A stretch of 64,000 bases of DNA from Betaproteobacteria bacterium (GTDB taxonomy: Bacteria > Pseudomonadota > Gammaproteobacteria > Burkholderiales > Casimicrobiaceae), in contig JACPUX010000034.1 in the NCBI GenBank assembly GCA_016192065.1, positions 37,088 through 101,087 on the forward strand, in the 5' to 3' direction. This document shows positions 21,701 through 31,227 of this stretch, one piece after another (position 1 is the stretch's first letter; each line of letters opens with the position of its first letter). Both the position numbers and the translations under genes were made by a program. The notes under the pieces are model-generated. The model was not told where the DNA came from, did not search any database, and saw only the letters and a list, made by a program, of their open reading frames with translations.

Positions 21701-23560
21701 TCAGGGGGCGGAGCAGAAGGCTATGCCCTCTGGCAGCCACCCGGCGGAAAGCATGTTTTGATAAACGCTGTAACTCGTCATGTACCGGTGATTCGCGCCC
21801 GCGCCCGTGATATACCCGTTGTTATAAGCGCGATACACCGGCACCGTGCCGGATGCGCAGCTCGTACCGCTGGGCTGACCAAGATTGAACACCATGCCCT
21901 CATATTTCAAGCCTGCTACCGTCATCAGACCAGCGCACTCCGCTGAATTCCCAATATAGAAGTGAGAATTCACCGGCGGCGCGCCGTAGAATCGGCAAAC
22001 CGGGGAGCCGCTGCTGCCATTGAGCGGATAGGCCTTAAACGTGTAGCCAGTGCGCGACCAGCCAGGACCCGCGCCGCCCGAATCGATTCCGTTGGCCTCA
22101 GCGGCCATCGCCGTGACAAAGTAGTGGTTCAGAATGCTGTTATAGAACTCCCAAACCGTGGAAGTGCTTGTGCCGCCGCTGCTGGGGGTCAGATATTGCG
22201 AGAGTGAGGCCCAGCCCTGGTCCATGGGCGAAAAATAGTCCAGTCCGGCCATGTTGGTGCATAAGGCGGCACCACCCAATAGACCGCCGCGCAACTGATA
22301 GTAGCCACTGGCATTGTAGGTAAACAAGCCGCCGCCGCTGCTGCCTCCTTCGGTGCTGCCGGAGGTGTAGCGCATGGTGATGAAATTGGCGCTGCGGCTG
22401 CTGCTGTAGGGCGCATACCCTTGCGTGCCGCCACCTGAGGCGGGATCACCCTGGCTGAACTTCTTGAGGTCGCCAGCGGGGTGATGCAAAATCATGGCCG
22501 GAGTGCCGCTGGCCACGGTGGCCGCATTCCATCCCGCGAAATAGGCGCCAGCCGGCGGCGCGCTGTTGAGGCGCATGAAGCTGATGTCGGTGTCGAATAC
22601 CGCGTAGAGCAGGGTTGCGCCGCCGCCCACGACTTGGTAGCCCGAGGGCACCGCGGTGCTTCCACAGGTTGCCGCCTCAAAGAACCACCAGGTGTTGAGC
22701 GTGTTCGCCTCGGTCTGGTTGCCGATGCAATGATAGGCGGTGTAGAGGTAGGGAATCTGCGTCGACGAACCATCGGAATAAACGCTGTTCAGCATCGTAC
22801 CGGTGCAAACATAGGTGCTGGAGCCGCTCGTGAACACCAGGTGGGCAACCGCCCTGCTGGCATCGGTAAGCGCGCCGGAAGGATTTGCAATACAGGCGAG
22901 ATCGATGCTGCAGTTCGCCGAATTGCCGATCTGGCTCAGGGTCTTGAGCCGATTGGGATGCAGATCCGTCCCGGCGGCCAAAAGATGCGACAGCCGCGTC
23001 AAACTCAGACTGGCGCCGTCCAGGGACCTTGCCTTGGGCAGAAAGATCTCGATCTGCCCGGTCTCGCCTTCCATCACCGGTGACCAGTATTCGCCCTGTG
23101 CGACCACCTCGGCCGCAACCACCGGTCCAAAGACCTGCTCCCGGCTGCTGCCCTGGAAGCGCAGCTCCAGGCCCTCCGGTGCCCCGGCGAGGGACATTGC
23201 CACGCGCACGGCCGCCGCGCCGGGCGAACTCACCTTGATGCGGGTGACCCGCCCGGAATCGATATCGGCCCAGGCCAGGGCGGCAAGTGCAAGCTTCTCT
23301 TGCTTCTCGAGCTCACGTCCGAAGCCAATCTTCAGCGGCTGGCCCTTGCCGGCACTCTGGTTGTGCTGTTTCAGCGCTTCCTGCTCGGCCGCGGCCGGTG
23401 CCGGCAAGGCCAGCAGGTAGGTCGGCGTGCGGGCGTCGCCGAGCATCTGTGGCTCGACCACGGCCTTTTCAGGCTGGTAGGCGTGGGGCGGTGCTTCGCG
23501 GACTTCGGCGACCGCCGCGAACGGTGCAGTCAGAAGCAGGGCCAGGATCAGGCGGCGCAT
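21701..23560 (-). CDS. Secreted trypsin-like serine protease with C-terminal DUF5648 domain
   Basis: 619 residues from the ATG at 23560 (AAGGAG about 7 nt upstream). A signal peptide (about 1-19) is followed by a pro-region, then a chymotrypsin-fold domain resembling lysyl endopeptidases: His277 in YTAYHCIG, Asp325 in FDTDISFMRL and Ser408 in GGSSGGGLF, with several cysteines suggesting disulfides. The C-terminal 150 residues (about 469-617) match the DUF5648 pattern: EFYNSILNHYFVTA, GWSRTGYTFKAY, VCRFYG, SHFY, PVYRAYN, NHRYMTS and GWLPEGIAFC. The same tail closes the neighbouring subtilase, so both enzymes probably go to one extracellular target. Natural substrate unknown. Confidence 0.85.
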   Translation of the reverse strand: MRRLILALLLTAPFAAVAEVREAPPHAYQPEKAVVEPQMLGDARTPTYLLALPAPAAAEQEALKQHNQSAGKGQPLKIGFGRELEKQEKLALAALAWADIDSGRVTRIKVSSPGAAAVRVAMSLAGAPEGLELRFQGSSREQVFGPVVAAEVVAQGEYWSPVMEGETGQIEIFLPKARSLDGASLSLTRLSHLLAAGTDLHPNRLKTLSQIGNSANCSIDLACIANPSGALTDASRAVAHLVFTSGSSTYVCTGTMLNSVYSDGSSTQIPYLYTAYHCIGNQTEANTLNTWWFFEAATCGSTAVPSGYQVVGGGATLLYAVFDTDISFMRLNSAPPAGAYFAGWNAATVASGTPAMILHHPAGDLKKFSQGDPASGGGTQGYAPYSSSRSANFITMRYTSGSTEGGSSGGGLFTYNASGYYQLRGGLLGGAALCTNMAGLDYFSPMDQGWASLSQYLTPSSGGTSTSTVWEFYNSILNHYFVTAMAAEANGIDSGGAGPGWSRTGYTFKAYPLNGSSGSPVCRFYGAPPVNSHFYIGNSAECAGLMTVAGLKYEGMVFNLGQPSGTSCASGTVPVYRAYNNGYITGAGANHRYMTSYSVYQNMLSAGWLPEGIAFCSAP

Positions 23561-23595
23561 GGAACTCTCCTTGTCGAATCGAATAGGCACAACGT

Positions 23596-23659
23596 GCGGA
23601 CCCTGGCCCACGCTGACGCCCTCTACCGGGGCGGTCAGCCGCGTGGCACCGGGGTCCGC
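23596..23659. terminator. Long imperfect hairpin between the two protease genes
   Basis: GCGGACCC (23596-23603) pairs with GGGTCCGC (23652-23659), and internal segments CACG/CGTG, CTGAC/GTCAG and GCCC/GGGC extend the stem. It lies just after the subtilase stop on the minus strand. There is no T-tract, so it may stabilise the message or weaken read-through rather than end transcription. Confidence 0.45.
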
Positions 23660-23678
23660 CCCCCCGAGCGCAAAAGGC

Positions 23679-25781
23679 TCAGTTGCTAGAGGTAATCGTC
23701 ACCTCGGCGGGGGCGCACATGACCACACCTTCACCATGCCAACCCAAACCGAGCATGCGCTGATACTCGCTGAGGCTGGTGAGATAGCGGTGATTGGAAT
23801 CATTCTGCACCCAGCGGCCATTGTACGCTCGGTACACCGGGATGGTGTTCCAATCGCAGGCCCCCAGGAAGGGCATGGGGATATTGAACGCGACGCCTTC
23901 GTACCACCAGCCGTCGTCGCGACTCACCGCCGCGCACTCGTAAGGCCATCCGGTGAAGAAATGCGAATTGGGTCCGAGCCCAGGGGTGCCGTAAAAGCGG
24001 CAAACCGGCCAGGAATTCGCCGGGGCAATCGATAGCGGCCGATAGGCGTGGAAGGAGTATCCGGTGGCCTGCCAGCCTGGACCCACGCTCCCGCTCACCA
24101 GGGCGGCGGCCTCGCTAGCATCGGCGGTGATGAAGTAGTGGTTGAGGATGGTGTTGTGGAACTCGCGGACCAGAATTTTGAAGTCATCGACACCCCAGCC
24201 GCCAGCAGGCACCGCCAACAGCGCCGCTGCGGCATCGACCATGCCCGCGCCGCAACTGGTGTCGCCGCCACAGGTGCTGCCGGCCGGATGCGCGCGCGCG
24301 GTGGCGGTGAGCAGGTTCATGATCTGCCCCGGCATCAGCCCAGGATTGCGCGATAAGAGCAGCGCCGCCACGCCGGCCACATGCGGCGCGGCCATGCTGG
24401 TTCCCTGGTATTCGGCGTAGGTGTAGGAGAGCGCCGTGCGCGGCCCGTCGCTGATGGTCGAGAGGACCCCCTCGTAGGACCAGAACTCCCCGCCGGGGGC
24501 GGAGAGTTCCACCACCGGACCATAGTTGCTGTAGTACGCCTTGTCACCGGTCACGGTGTGCGACGCGACCGTGATCACGCCGCCGCAATTCGCCGGAGCA
24601 TAACCGGCAGTGTCGCGATTGGAATTCCCCGCCGCCACCACCACTACGGCACCTTTAAGCAGTGCAGCGTCAACGGCTTGCTGCATGGCCCGAGGGCAAC
24701 TGCCTTTGCCGCCCAGGCTCATGTTGATGACCTTAGCCGGGTAGGGATTCACCGGTGCGCCGGCCACCGGCACACCCGCGGCCCAGAGCACGCCATCGGC
24801 GACATCGGTGAATTCGCCGCCGCAACGGCCCAGCACGCGCAGGGGCAGGATGCGCGCGCCCCAGCTTACGCCAGCGATACCCTGACCGTTGTTCGCCTGC
24901 GCCCCGATGACGCCAGCGACGTGACTGCCGTGCCAACTGCTGGCTTCCCAGATTGGGTCTTCTGACCCGCACTGCGGTCCTTCGATCCAGTCACCCGAGT
25001 CGAAGGCGTCGGCATCGCGCCCATCACCGTCGAGCGCGATTTCCGGATCGGAAATCATGTCGTAGCCGGGCAGGGTCTTGTTGATGAGATCAGGGTGGGG
25101 CAGGATACCTGTGTCCACGACCGCCACCGTCACCGGCCCGCCAGTAGAGATGTCCCAGGCCGCCGGAGCATTGATGCCGCTGGTGGGGTGATGGTAATTC
25201 CATTGCAGGGAATAGAGCGGATCGCTGGGGGCACGCATGGGATGGAAGCGGATCACCGGGTCGGCAAACAGCACCTCGGGGTCGCGCTCGATCAATTCGG
25301 CCAGGACGACCAGGTCATGCGGCACCGCGGATTCGACGATGTAGGTGAGGGAATCGCCGGCGCGCACCGACTTCAGGGCAACTCCTGCCGCGGCTTGCCA
25401 GGCGTCGAGGCGCGCTTCCCAGGAGGTCTCCCCGCCGCGCTTCGCGCTTTCCGGCTTCAGGCGCACCAGCACACGCCGTCCCAGCACCGGCGCCCCGTCT
25501 TTCTCGGCCACGGAAGTCATGGGCTGCACCCAGAGCACCGCCGGGTCGGCGCGCAGAGCGCTCATGCGGGCACGCACCGCAGCTTCGCTCCAACCCGCGG
25601 GAAGGCTGGTCTCCAGTGCCCCGGTGACGGTGACGCGCTTGACCGCAAGTACCGGAACGACCTGGGCATCCGGTCGCAGCATCACCCGCAGACCGGTGAA
25701 TTCCGAGGCCGCCGCGGGCGCCATGCACAGCGCGGCAATCAGCCAGCCGCCGGCCCAGGGCTTCTTGTTTTTCAAACTCAT
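23679..25781 (-). CDS. Secreted subtilisin-like (S8) protease with C-terminal DUF5648 domain
   Basis: 700 residues; AAGGAGGA lies about 8 nt before the ATG. A signal peptide (about 1-25) and an inhibitor-like pro-region (to about 185) precede the catalytic domain with Asp223 (VAVVDTGI), His284 (WHGSHVAG), oxyanion Asn386 (AAGNSN) and Ser462 (GTSMAAPH). Residues about 539-692 form a DUF5648 tail homologous to that of the downstream trypsin-like protease (EFHNTILNHYFITA, GYSFHAY, VCRFYG, NHRYLTS, GEGVVMCAP). The pair probably forms one transcription unit for extracellular proteolysis. Confidence 0.9.
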   Translation of the reverse strand: MSLKNKKPWAGGWLIAALCMAPAAASEFTGLRVMLRPDAQVVPVLAVKRVTVTGALETSLPAGWSEAAVRARMSALRADPAVLWVQPMTSVAEKDGAPVLGRRVLVRLKPESAKRGGETSWEARLDAWQAAAGVALKSVRAGDSLTYIVESAVPHDLVVLAELIERDPEVLFADPVIRFHPMRAPSDPLYSLQWNYHHPTSGINAPAAWDISTGGPVTVAVVDTGILPHPDLINKTLPGYDMISDPEIALDGDGRDADAFDSGDWIEGPQCGSEDPIWEASSWHGSHVAGVIGAQANNGQGIAGVSWGARILPLRVLGRCGGEFTDVADGVLWAAGVPVAGAPVNPYPAKVINMSLGGKGSCPRAMQQAVDAALLKGAVVVVAAGNSNRDTAGYAPANCGGVITVASHTVTGDKAYYSNYGPVVELSAPGGEFWSYEGVLSTISDGPRTALSYTYAEYQGTSMAAPHVAGVAALLLSRNPGLMPGQIMNLLTATARAHPAGSTCGGDTSCGAGMVDAAAALLAVPAGGWGVDDFKILVREFHNTILNHYFITADASEAAALVSGSVGPGWQATGYSFHAYRPLSIAPANSWPVCRFYGTPGLGPNSHFFTGWPYECAAVSRDDGWWYEGVAFNIPMPFLGACDWNTIPVYRAYNGRWVQNDSNHRYLTSLSEYQRMLGLGWHGEGVVMCAPAEVTITSSN

Positions 25782-25913
25782 TTTCTATTCCTCCTTGCAC
25801 GCCGCGAGACGGCCCCATGCGAATGGCATGGGCCAGGACTGGTCTGGATTATAGCCCTAGAACCGCCCATCCGGACAAGCCTTGCCGGCACAAAGCCCCG
25901 CGCTCCGGGGTGT

Positions 25914-26062
25914 TCCTTCCCCCCGGCCCCCTTCCCGAGGAAGGGGGCTCGACAACCCTTCCCCCCAGCCCCCTTCCCGGGGAAGGGGGTGAGTACGGTT
26001 CGCGGGCTACGCCCGCTCCGAGGATTGGCTCGCACCCCCTTCGGGCGGCCGGGCGGGGGTGC
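25914..26062. repeat. Three-hairpin repeat copy D, directly 3' of rfbD
   Basis: Reading on the minus strand from the rfbD stop: hairpin a GCACCCCC/GGGGGTGC (26062-26055 with 26039-26032), hairpin b GCGGGC-GTA-GCCCGC (26016-26002), hairpin c CCCCCTTCC/GGAAGGGGG (25969-25989), then a second copy of hairpin c (25927-25947). About 100 bp align with copy C after waaC. In hairpin a the A-T pair here is G-C in copy C, a compensatory change. Confidence 0.75.
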
Positions 26063-26914
26063 TCAGGGCGCCGCGAGGCAGGCGCGAAGGTCGTCGCGCC
26101 AATCGGGCAGGGTGAGTCCAAAGCTCGCTTGCAGGTGAGCGCCGGACAGCACGCCATAGCTCGGACGCCTTGCCGGAAGCGGGTATTCGACCGTGCTTAT
26201 GGGCAGGACGCTGGGCCGTTCGGCCTCGCCGATGATGGCGCGAGCGAACTCGTACCAACTCGCCACACCGGCTGCGCTCAGGTGATAGATACCCCGCTGT
26301 TCGGCCAGCCGGCCCACACCCAAGCCCAGGAGTTCGCGCGTCGCCAGGGCGAGGCGATGCGCCCAGTTGGGCACGCCGCGCTGGTCCGCGACCACACGCA
26401 GCTCCTCGCGCTCGCGCGCGAGCCGCTGCATGGTTAGAAGGAAGTTCTTGCCCCGCCGACCGTAGACCCAGCTCGTGCGCAGGATCAGGGCGGCTGCCCC
26501 GCTGTCGAGAATGGCGCGCTCCCCGGCCAGTTTGCTTTCGCCGTAAACATTGATCGGCCCCACCGGGTCGGTCTCGACATAGGGTTCCGCCTTGCGTCCG
26601 TCGAACACGTAGTCGGTGGAATAGTGAATCAGCAGCGCGCCCAGGGCCCGGGCTTCCTCGGCCAGTACATCGGGGGCCCGGGCGTTGATCGCGAAGGCGC
26701 GCGCGCGCTCGCTCTCGGCCTGGTCCACGGCGGTGTACGCGGCGGCATTGACGATCACTTGCGGCGCCGCTTGGCGCAGCACTTTGCGGATCGCGTCGGC
26801 GTCCTCCAAATCGAGGTCGCGTCGGTCCACCGCGATCACCTCTCCAAGATCGGTGAGCACCCGCGCCGCTTCCCAGCCGACCTGGCCCAAAGCGCCGGTG
26901 ACGAGTATGCGCAT
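26063..26914 (-). CDS. rfbD: dTDP-4-dehydrorhamnose reductase
   Basis: 283 residues of the RmlD family: N-terminal Rossmann GALGQVGWEAARVL, STDYVFDGRKAEPYVETD, active-site YGESKLAGE and LRTSWVYG. It reduces dTDP-4-dehydro-L-rhamnose to dTDP-L-rhamnose in the cytoplasm, the last step of the pathway. It starts 8 nt after rfbC and is the last of four contiguous rml genes transcribed rfbB-A-C-D. The stop codon touches repeat D. Confidence 0.95.
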   Translation of the reverse strand: MRILVTGALGQVGWEAARVLTDLGEVIAVDRRDLDLEDADAIRKVLRQAAPQVIVNAAAYTAVDQAESERARAFAINARAPDVLAEEARALGALLIHYSTDYVFDGRKAEPYVETDPVGPINVYGESKLAGERAILDSGAAALILRTSWVYGRRGKNFLLTMQRLAREREELRVVADQRGVPNWAHRLALATRELLGLGVGRLAEQRGIYHLSAAGVASWYEFARAIIGEAERPSVLPISTVEYPLPARRPSYGVLSGAHLQASFGLTLPDWRDDLRACLAAP

Positions 26915-26922
26915 GCCCGGCT

Positions 26923-27465
26923 TCAGGAATAGACCTCGGCTTGGCTCAAGCGCAAGCCGGCGGCATCCTTGGCCGCGAGTATGGGCTCACCGACGAGCGG
27001 CCACGCAACACCGAGCTCAGGATCATTCCAGAGCAGGCAGCGTTCGTGTTCCCTGGCCCAGTAGTCGGTGGTTTTGTATAGAAATTCCGCGCACTCCGAA
27101 AGCACCAGAAAACCGTGCGCGAAGCCGGGCGGAACCCAGAGCATGTGCTTGTTTTCAGCCGACAGCCGCAAGCCCACCCAGCGCCCGAAATTGGGCGAGC
27201 CGCGGCGCAGGTCCACGGCGACGTCGAAGACTTCGCCCAAGGTCACGCGCACCAGTTTGCCCTGCGCCTGGCGAATCTGGTAATGCAGGCCACGCAGCAC
27301 ATTCCTGCTGGAACGGGAATGGTTGTCCTGCACGAACTCGGCCTCGAGCCCCGCCTCGCGCAGCGTGCGGGCGTTGTAGCTCTCGTAGAAGAACCCGCGT
27401 TCGTCGGCAAAAACCCTGGGCTCGATCAGCAGCACTTCGGGCAGGGCCGTGGGCGTGACCTTCAT
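26923..27465 (-). CDS. rfbC: dTDP-4-dehydrorhamnose 3,5-epimerase
   Basis: 180 residues from the ATG at 27465, which overlaps the rfbA stop as ATGA. RmlC cupin features are present: [29 protein letters not shown] with the catalytic histidine, [11 protein letters not shown], and [14 protein letters not shown]. It epimerises C3 and C5 of dTDP-4-keto-6-deoxyglucose. Confidence 0.96.
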   Translation of the reverse strand: MKVTPTALPEVLLIEPRVFADERGFFYESYNARTLREAGLEAEFVQDNHSRSSRNVLRGLHYQIRQAQGKLVRVTLGEVFDVAVDLRRGSPNFGRWVGLRLSAENKHMLWVPPGFAHGFLVLSECAEFLYKTTDYWAREHERCLLWNDPELGVAWPLVGEPILAAKDAAGLRLSQAEVYS

Positions 27466-28349
27466 CGGTATACTTTGTCGCGCAAAAGATCCAGAAGATA
27501 ACGGCCGTAGCCGTTCTTCGCCAGCGCGCTGCCCAGGCGTTCGAGCTGCTCGGCGTCGATGTAGCCCTGACGATAGGCGATTTCCTCGGGGCAGGCGATT
27601 TTCAAGCCTTGGCGACGTTCGATGGTTTCGATGAAGTGCGCGGCCTCGAGCAGCGATTCGTGCGTACCGGTATCGAGCCAGGCCATGCCGCGGCCCATGA
27701 GTTCCACGGCCAGTTCGTCCCACTCGAGATACTTGCGGTTGACGTCGGTGATTTCCAGCTCGCCTCGCGCCGAGGGTTTAAGCTCGCGCGCCACCTCGAG
27801 CACGCGGTTGTCGTAAAAGTAGAGCCCGGTAACGGCATAGCGCGATTTGGGCGCCTTGGGCTTTTCTTCCAGGCTAATCACCTTGCCCCGGGCATCGAAT
27901 TCGGCGACGCCGTAGCGCTCGGGGTCGGCCACCGGATAGGCGAAGACCGTGGCGCCCTGGTGGCAGGCATCGGCCCGAAGTAATTGAGTGTGAAAGTCGT
28001 TGCCATAGAAAATGTTGTCGCCCAGCACCAGGGCGGCAAGGTCATTGCCGATGAACTCGCGGCCGATGATGAAGGCCTGGGCCAAACCGTCCGGCGAGGG
28101 CTGCACGGCATAACGCAGGTTGAGCCCCCACTGTTCGCCATCGCCCAGAAGTTGCTCGAAGCGCGGCGTATCTTGGGGTGTGGAAATGAGCAGAATGTCG
28201 CGTATGCCGGCCAGCATGAGCGTGGACAGCGGATAGTAGATCATCGGCTTGTCGTAGATCGGCAGCAACTGCTTCGAGACCACCTGCGTCACCGGATAGA
28301 GCCGTGTGCCCGATCCGCCCGCCAGAATGATGCCCTTGCGTTTCATCAT
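27462..28349 (-). CDS. rfbA: Glucose-1-phosphate thymidylyltransferase
   Basis: 295 residues from the ATG at 28349 ([20 protein letters not shown]), which overlaps the rfbB stop. The nucleotidyltransferase signature [20 protein letters not shown] and substrate residues around [19 protein letters not shown] are present. It makes dTDP-glucose from dTTP and glucose-1-phosphate, the first step toward dTDP-rhamnose and normally feedback-inhibited by it. Confidence 0.97.
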   Translation of the reverse strand: MMKRKGIILAGGSGTRLYPVTQVVSKQLLPIYDKPMIYYPLSTLMLAGIRDILLISTPQDTPRFEQLLGDGEQWGLNLRYAVQPSPDGLAQAFIIGREFIGNDLAALVLGDNIFYGNDFHTQLLRADACHQGATVFAYPVADPERYGVAEFDARGKVISLEEKPKAPKSRYAVTGLYFYDNRVLEVARELKPSARGELEITDVNRKYLEWDELAVELMGRGMAWLDTGTHESLLEAAHFIETIERRQGLKIACPEEIAYRQGYIDAEQLERLGSALAKNGYGRYLLDLLRDKVYR

Positions 28350-29410
28350 GCCGCTCCCTTTCGGCTGGCGTAGTTGAGGTCCACCCACTGCTGATACTCG
28401 CCGCTGGTGACCGCGCCAATCCAGTCTTCGTGCGCGAGATACCAAGCCAGCGTTTTGGCCAACCCGGAATCGAAGCTCTCTCGCGGCCGCCAGCCGAGCT
28501 CGCTTTCAATCTTGGTGGAATCGATGGCATAGCGCCGGTCGTGTCCTGGTCGGTCTTTCACGAAACTGATCTGCCTGGTGTAGTCGATTCCGGGGCGCAG
28601 TTCGCCCAACGCCGCACAAAGGGCATGTACCACCTCGAGATTGGTCTTCTCGCTCTTGCCCCCGATGTTGTAAGTCTCGCCCACTCGGCCCCGATCCAAT
28701 ACCGCGCGGATGGCGCTGCAATGATCGCCGACATAAAGCCAGTCGCGTACATTCTTTCCATCGCCATAAATGGGCAGGGGCTTGCCCGTGATCGCGTGAT
28801 GGAACATCAAGGGAACGAGCTTCTCGGGGAATTGACGCGGGCCGTAGTTATTGGAGCAGTTGGTGGTCAGCGTGGGCAGACCGTAGGTGTGGTGGTAGGC
28901 GCGGACCAGGTGGTCCGATGCCGCCTTCGATGCGGAGTAGGGGCTATTCGGTGCATAGGCAGTGGTTTCGCAGAAGGCGGGATCCGCCGCCCCCAGGGAG
29001 CCATAGACCTCATCGGTCGAAACATGCAAAAAGCGAAACGACTCCCGTTCGCCCTCGGGCAAAGCGCCCCAATATGCGCGCACTTCTTCGAGCAAATTGA
29101 AGCTGCCGACCACATTGGTCTGGATGAAGTCCCCCGGCCCATGGATGGAACGATCGACATGGCTTTCGGCCGCGAAATTCACCACCGCGCGCGGCCTGTG
29201 CTCGGCGAGCAGGCGGCGCAGCAGCTCGCGATCGCCGATGTCACCACGCACGAACTGGTGGCGCGGGTTTCCGGCAGCGTCGGCAAGATTGCCCAGATTG
29301 CCGGCGTAAGTGAGCTTGTCGAGATTGAGCACCGGCTCGTCGCCGGAGGCCAGCCAATCGAGTACGAAATTGGCGCCGATAAATCCAGCACCGCCAGTTA
29401 CCAGTATCAT
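28346..29410 (-). CDS. rfbB: dTDP-glucose 4,6-dehydratase
   Basis: 354 residues. NAD-binding [12 protein letters not shown], the active-site STDEVYGSL and [12 protein letters not shown] are intact, as is the family stretch [15 protein letters not shown]. It converts dTDP-glucose to dTDP-4-keto-6-deoxyglucose. An AGGGA lies about 8 nt before the ATG. It is first in rfbBACD and follows the UDP-glucuronate epimerase-like gene by 40 nt. Confidence 0.97.
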   Translation of the reverse strand: MILVTGGAGFIGANFVLDWLASGDEPVLNLDKLTYAGNLGNLADAAGNPRHQFVRGDIGDRELLRRLLAEHRPRAVVNFAAESHVDRSIHGPGDFIQTNVVGSFNLLEEVRAYWGALPEGERESFRFLHVSTDEVYGSLGAADPAFCETTAYAPNSPYSASKAASDHLVRAYHHTYGLPTLTTNCSNNYGPRQFPEKLVPLMFHHAITGKPLPIYGDGKNVRDWLYVGDHCSAIRAVLDRGRVGETYNIGGKSEKTNLEVVHALCAALGELRPGIDYTRQISFVKDRPGHDRRYAIDSTKIESELGWRPRESFDSGLAKTLAWYLAHEDWIGAVTSGEYQQWVDLNYASRKGAA

Positions 29411-29450
29411 TGGATATCCCTGAAAAGTGGCGCGTATTCTAGCATGCGAC

Positions 29451-30443
29451 TCAGGCGCGGGCGCCCTGTGCGTAATAGCTGCGGTACCAGGCGACGAAAC
29501 GTTCCAAGCCTTCGCGCAGCGTGGTGCTGGGCGAAAATCCTACCGCCGCTTGCAAGCGCGAGATCTCCGCAAAAGTGGCCGGCACGTCGCCCGGCTGCAT
29601 CGGCTGGTAGTCGCAGATCGCGCGGCAACCGAGAACGCTTTCCAGCGTGGCGATGAAGTCCTTGACCCGCAGCGCCTGGTGGTTGCCGATGTTGTAGACG
29701 GCGTAGGGCGCGGCGCTCTCCGGACAGGGCGCGGGCAGGACGGGCAGGAGACGCACCACGCCTTCGACGATGTCGTCGATGTAGGTGAAATCGCGCTGCA
29801 ATTCGCCGTGGCTGAAGACCGTGATCGGTTCACCGGCCAGCATGGCTTTGGTGAATAACATCGGGGCCATGTCGGGGCGCCCCCAGGGGCCGTACACGGT
29901 GAAAAAGCGCAGTCCGGTGGTAGGCAGGCGGAACAGGTGGCTGTAGCTATGGGCCATCAATTCATTGGCCTTCTTGGTCGCCGCGTACAGGCTCACCGGA
30001 TGGTCCACGCGGTCGGACTCGACGAAGGGCAGACGCTCGCTGGCGCCATAGACGCTCGAGGTGCTGGCGTAGATCAAGTGCTGCACGGCTTGTGCGCGGC
30101 AACCTTCGAGTACATTGAGGAATCCCACCAGGTTGGCCTGGGCGTAGGCCTGTGGATTCACCAGCGAATAGCGCACTCCGGCCTGAGCCGCGAGATGGAT
30201 CACTTCCCGGGCTCCGCAGCTCGCAAACAAAGCCTGGCAGGCATGGGCATCGGCAAGGTCAAGACGCTCGAAGCGGAATTGCGCGTAAGCAGCGAGTTCG
30301 GTCAGTCGCGCCTCTTTCAGGGAAACGTCGTAGTAGGGATCGAGCTTATCGACGCCAATCACTCGCCGGCCGTCCTCGAGCAGGCGCCGCGCGACATGCA
30401 TGCCGATGAAACCGGCGGCACCCGTCACCAAAACCGGGCTCAT
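29451..30443 (-). CDS. NAD-dependent nucleotide-sugar epimerase, UDP-glucuronate 4-epimerase-like
   Basis: 330 residues, extended [40 protein letters not shown], active site YAATKKANE, and [14 protein letters not shown] with the [14 protein letters not shown] segment are the pattern of UDP-glucuronate/UDP-galacturonate 4-epimerases (CapI/LspL). It supplies a uronic acid for surface polysaccharide. It overlaps the upstream glycosyltransferase gene by 4 nt and precedes the rhamnose genes. Confidence 0.88.
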   Translation of the reverse strand: MSPVLVTGAAGFIGMHVARRLLEDGRRVIGVDKLDPYYDVSLKEARLTELAAYAQFRFERLDLADAHACQALFASCGAREVIHLAAQAGVRYSLVNPQAYAQANLVGFLNVLEGCRAQAVQHLIYASTSSVYGASERLPFVESDRVDHPVSLYAATKKANELMAHSYSHLFRLPTTGLRFFTVYGPWGRPDMAPMLFTKAMLAGEPITVFSHGELQRDFTYIDDIVEGVVRLLPVLPAPCPESAAPYAVYNIGNHQALRVKDFIATLESVLGCRAICDYQPMQPGDVPATFAEISRLQAAVGFSPSTTLREGLERFVAWYRSYYAQGARA

Positions 30444-31216
30444 GGTCCGCCCCGCTCTAATTCAAGCGCCCGCAGCTTGGCGTATTTCATGAAACTGTTG
30501 AAGCAACCGATGACGATATGGACCAATCCCGGCAAACCGTCGAGAAACCCCCGGCGCAGGACATAGAACTTGAGAAATCGGGCCAGCGGGCTCAGCACCA
30601 TCTTGGCCGAACCGATGCGCCGCCCCAGGCCGAAGAGCGCCTCGGCCTGCAAGCTGGTATAGCGATTCTGCTTGGCCAAGTAGTCGCCCAGAGACTCTGC
30701 CGAGGCATGCAGGAGATCGCCGCGCAGAGTACCGACCGCCGTGCGGCAATATACTCTTTCGTGCACGGTGTCTTCACTCCAGCGGGCGAGGCGGCGGTCG
30801 AACAAACGCAGACTCCAATCCGGATAACCTTCACCGTGGCGCAGCCAACGGCCCAAGAACCGATTGCACCGAGCCATCCGAAAGGCGCCGTGGCGTGGCG
30901 CCAGCAAGGCGGCCTCGATGGCCAGGCGCAATTCGCGCGTCAACTGTTCGTCCGCATCGAGACACAGCACCCAATCGTGGCGCGCCGCCTCGACCGCGGC
31001 GTTCTTCTGCGCGCCGAAGCCCAACCAATCCTGATGCAAGAAGTTGGCACCGAAACGGCGGGCGATTTCTGCGGTATCATCGCTGCTCCCCGAATCGACG
31101 ATCACGATTTCATCCGCCCCGGGAACGCTCTGAAGACACGCTTCCAGGTGGGCGCCGGCATTGAGCGTGATCAGTACCAGGGAAAACCGTTGCCGCGCGG
31201 GGGATTCGGCAGCCAT
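30440..31216 (-). CDS. Family 2 glycosyltransferase, LPS-core WaaE/KdtX-like
   Basis: 258 residues from the ATG at 31216 (MAAESPARQRFSLVLITLNAG); an upstream in-frame start would run into waaC. The GT-A fold shows TLNAGAHLEACLQSV, DEIVIVDSGSSDDT and the metal-binding CLDADEQLT. The rest (WLRHGEGYPDWSLRLFDR, VHERVY, GDLLHASAESLGDYLAKQNRYT) matches the WaaE/KdtX group, which adds glucose to the inner-core heptose. The divergent neighbour waaC supports an LPS-core role. Confidence 0.85.
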   Translation of the reverse strand: MAAESPARQRFSLVLITLNAGAHLEACLQSVPGADEIVIVDSGSSDDTAEIARRFGANFLHQDWLGFGAQKNAAVEAARHDWVLCLDADEQLTRELRLAIEAALLAPRHGAFRMARCNRFLGRWLRHGEGYPDWSLRLFDRRLARWSEDTVHERVYCRTAVGTLRGDLLHASAESLGDYLAKQNRYTSLQAEALFGLGRRIGSAKMVLSPLARFLKFYVLRRGFLDGLPGLVHIVIGCFNSFMKYAKLRALELERGGP

Positions 31217-31227
31217 GCAGGGCCGGC

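Noticed and set aside
25914..26062. CRISPR-like tandem repeat after the subtilase gene.
   Set aside because: Only two copies of a short palindrome without uniform spacers; it matches a dispersed palindromic repeat instead.
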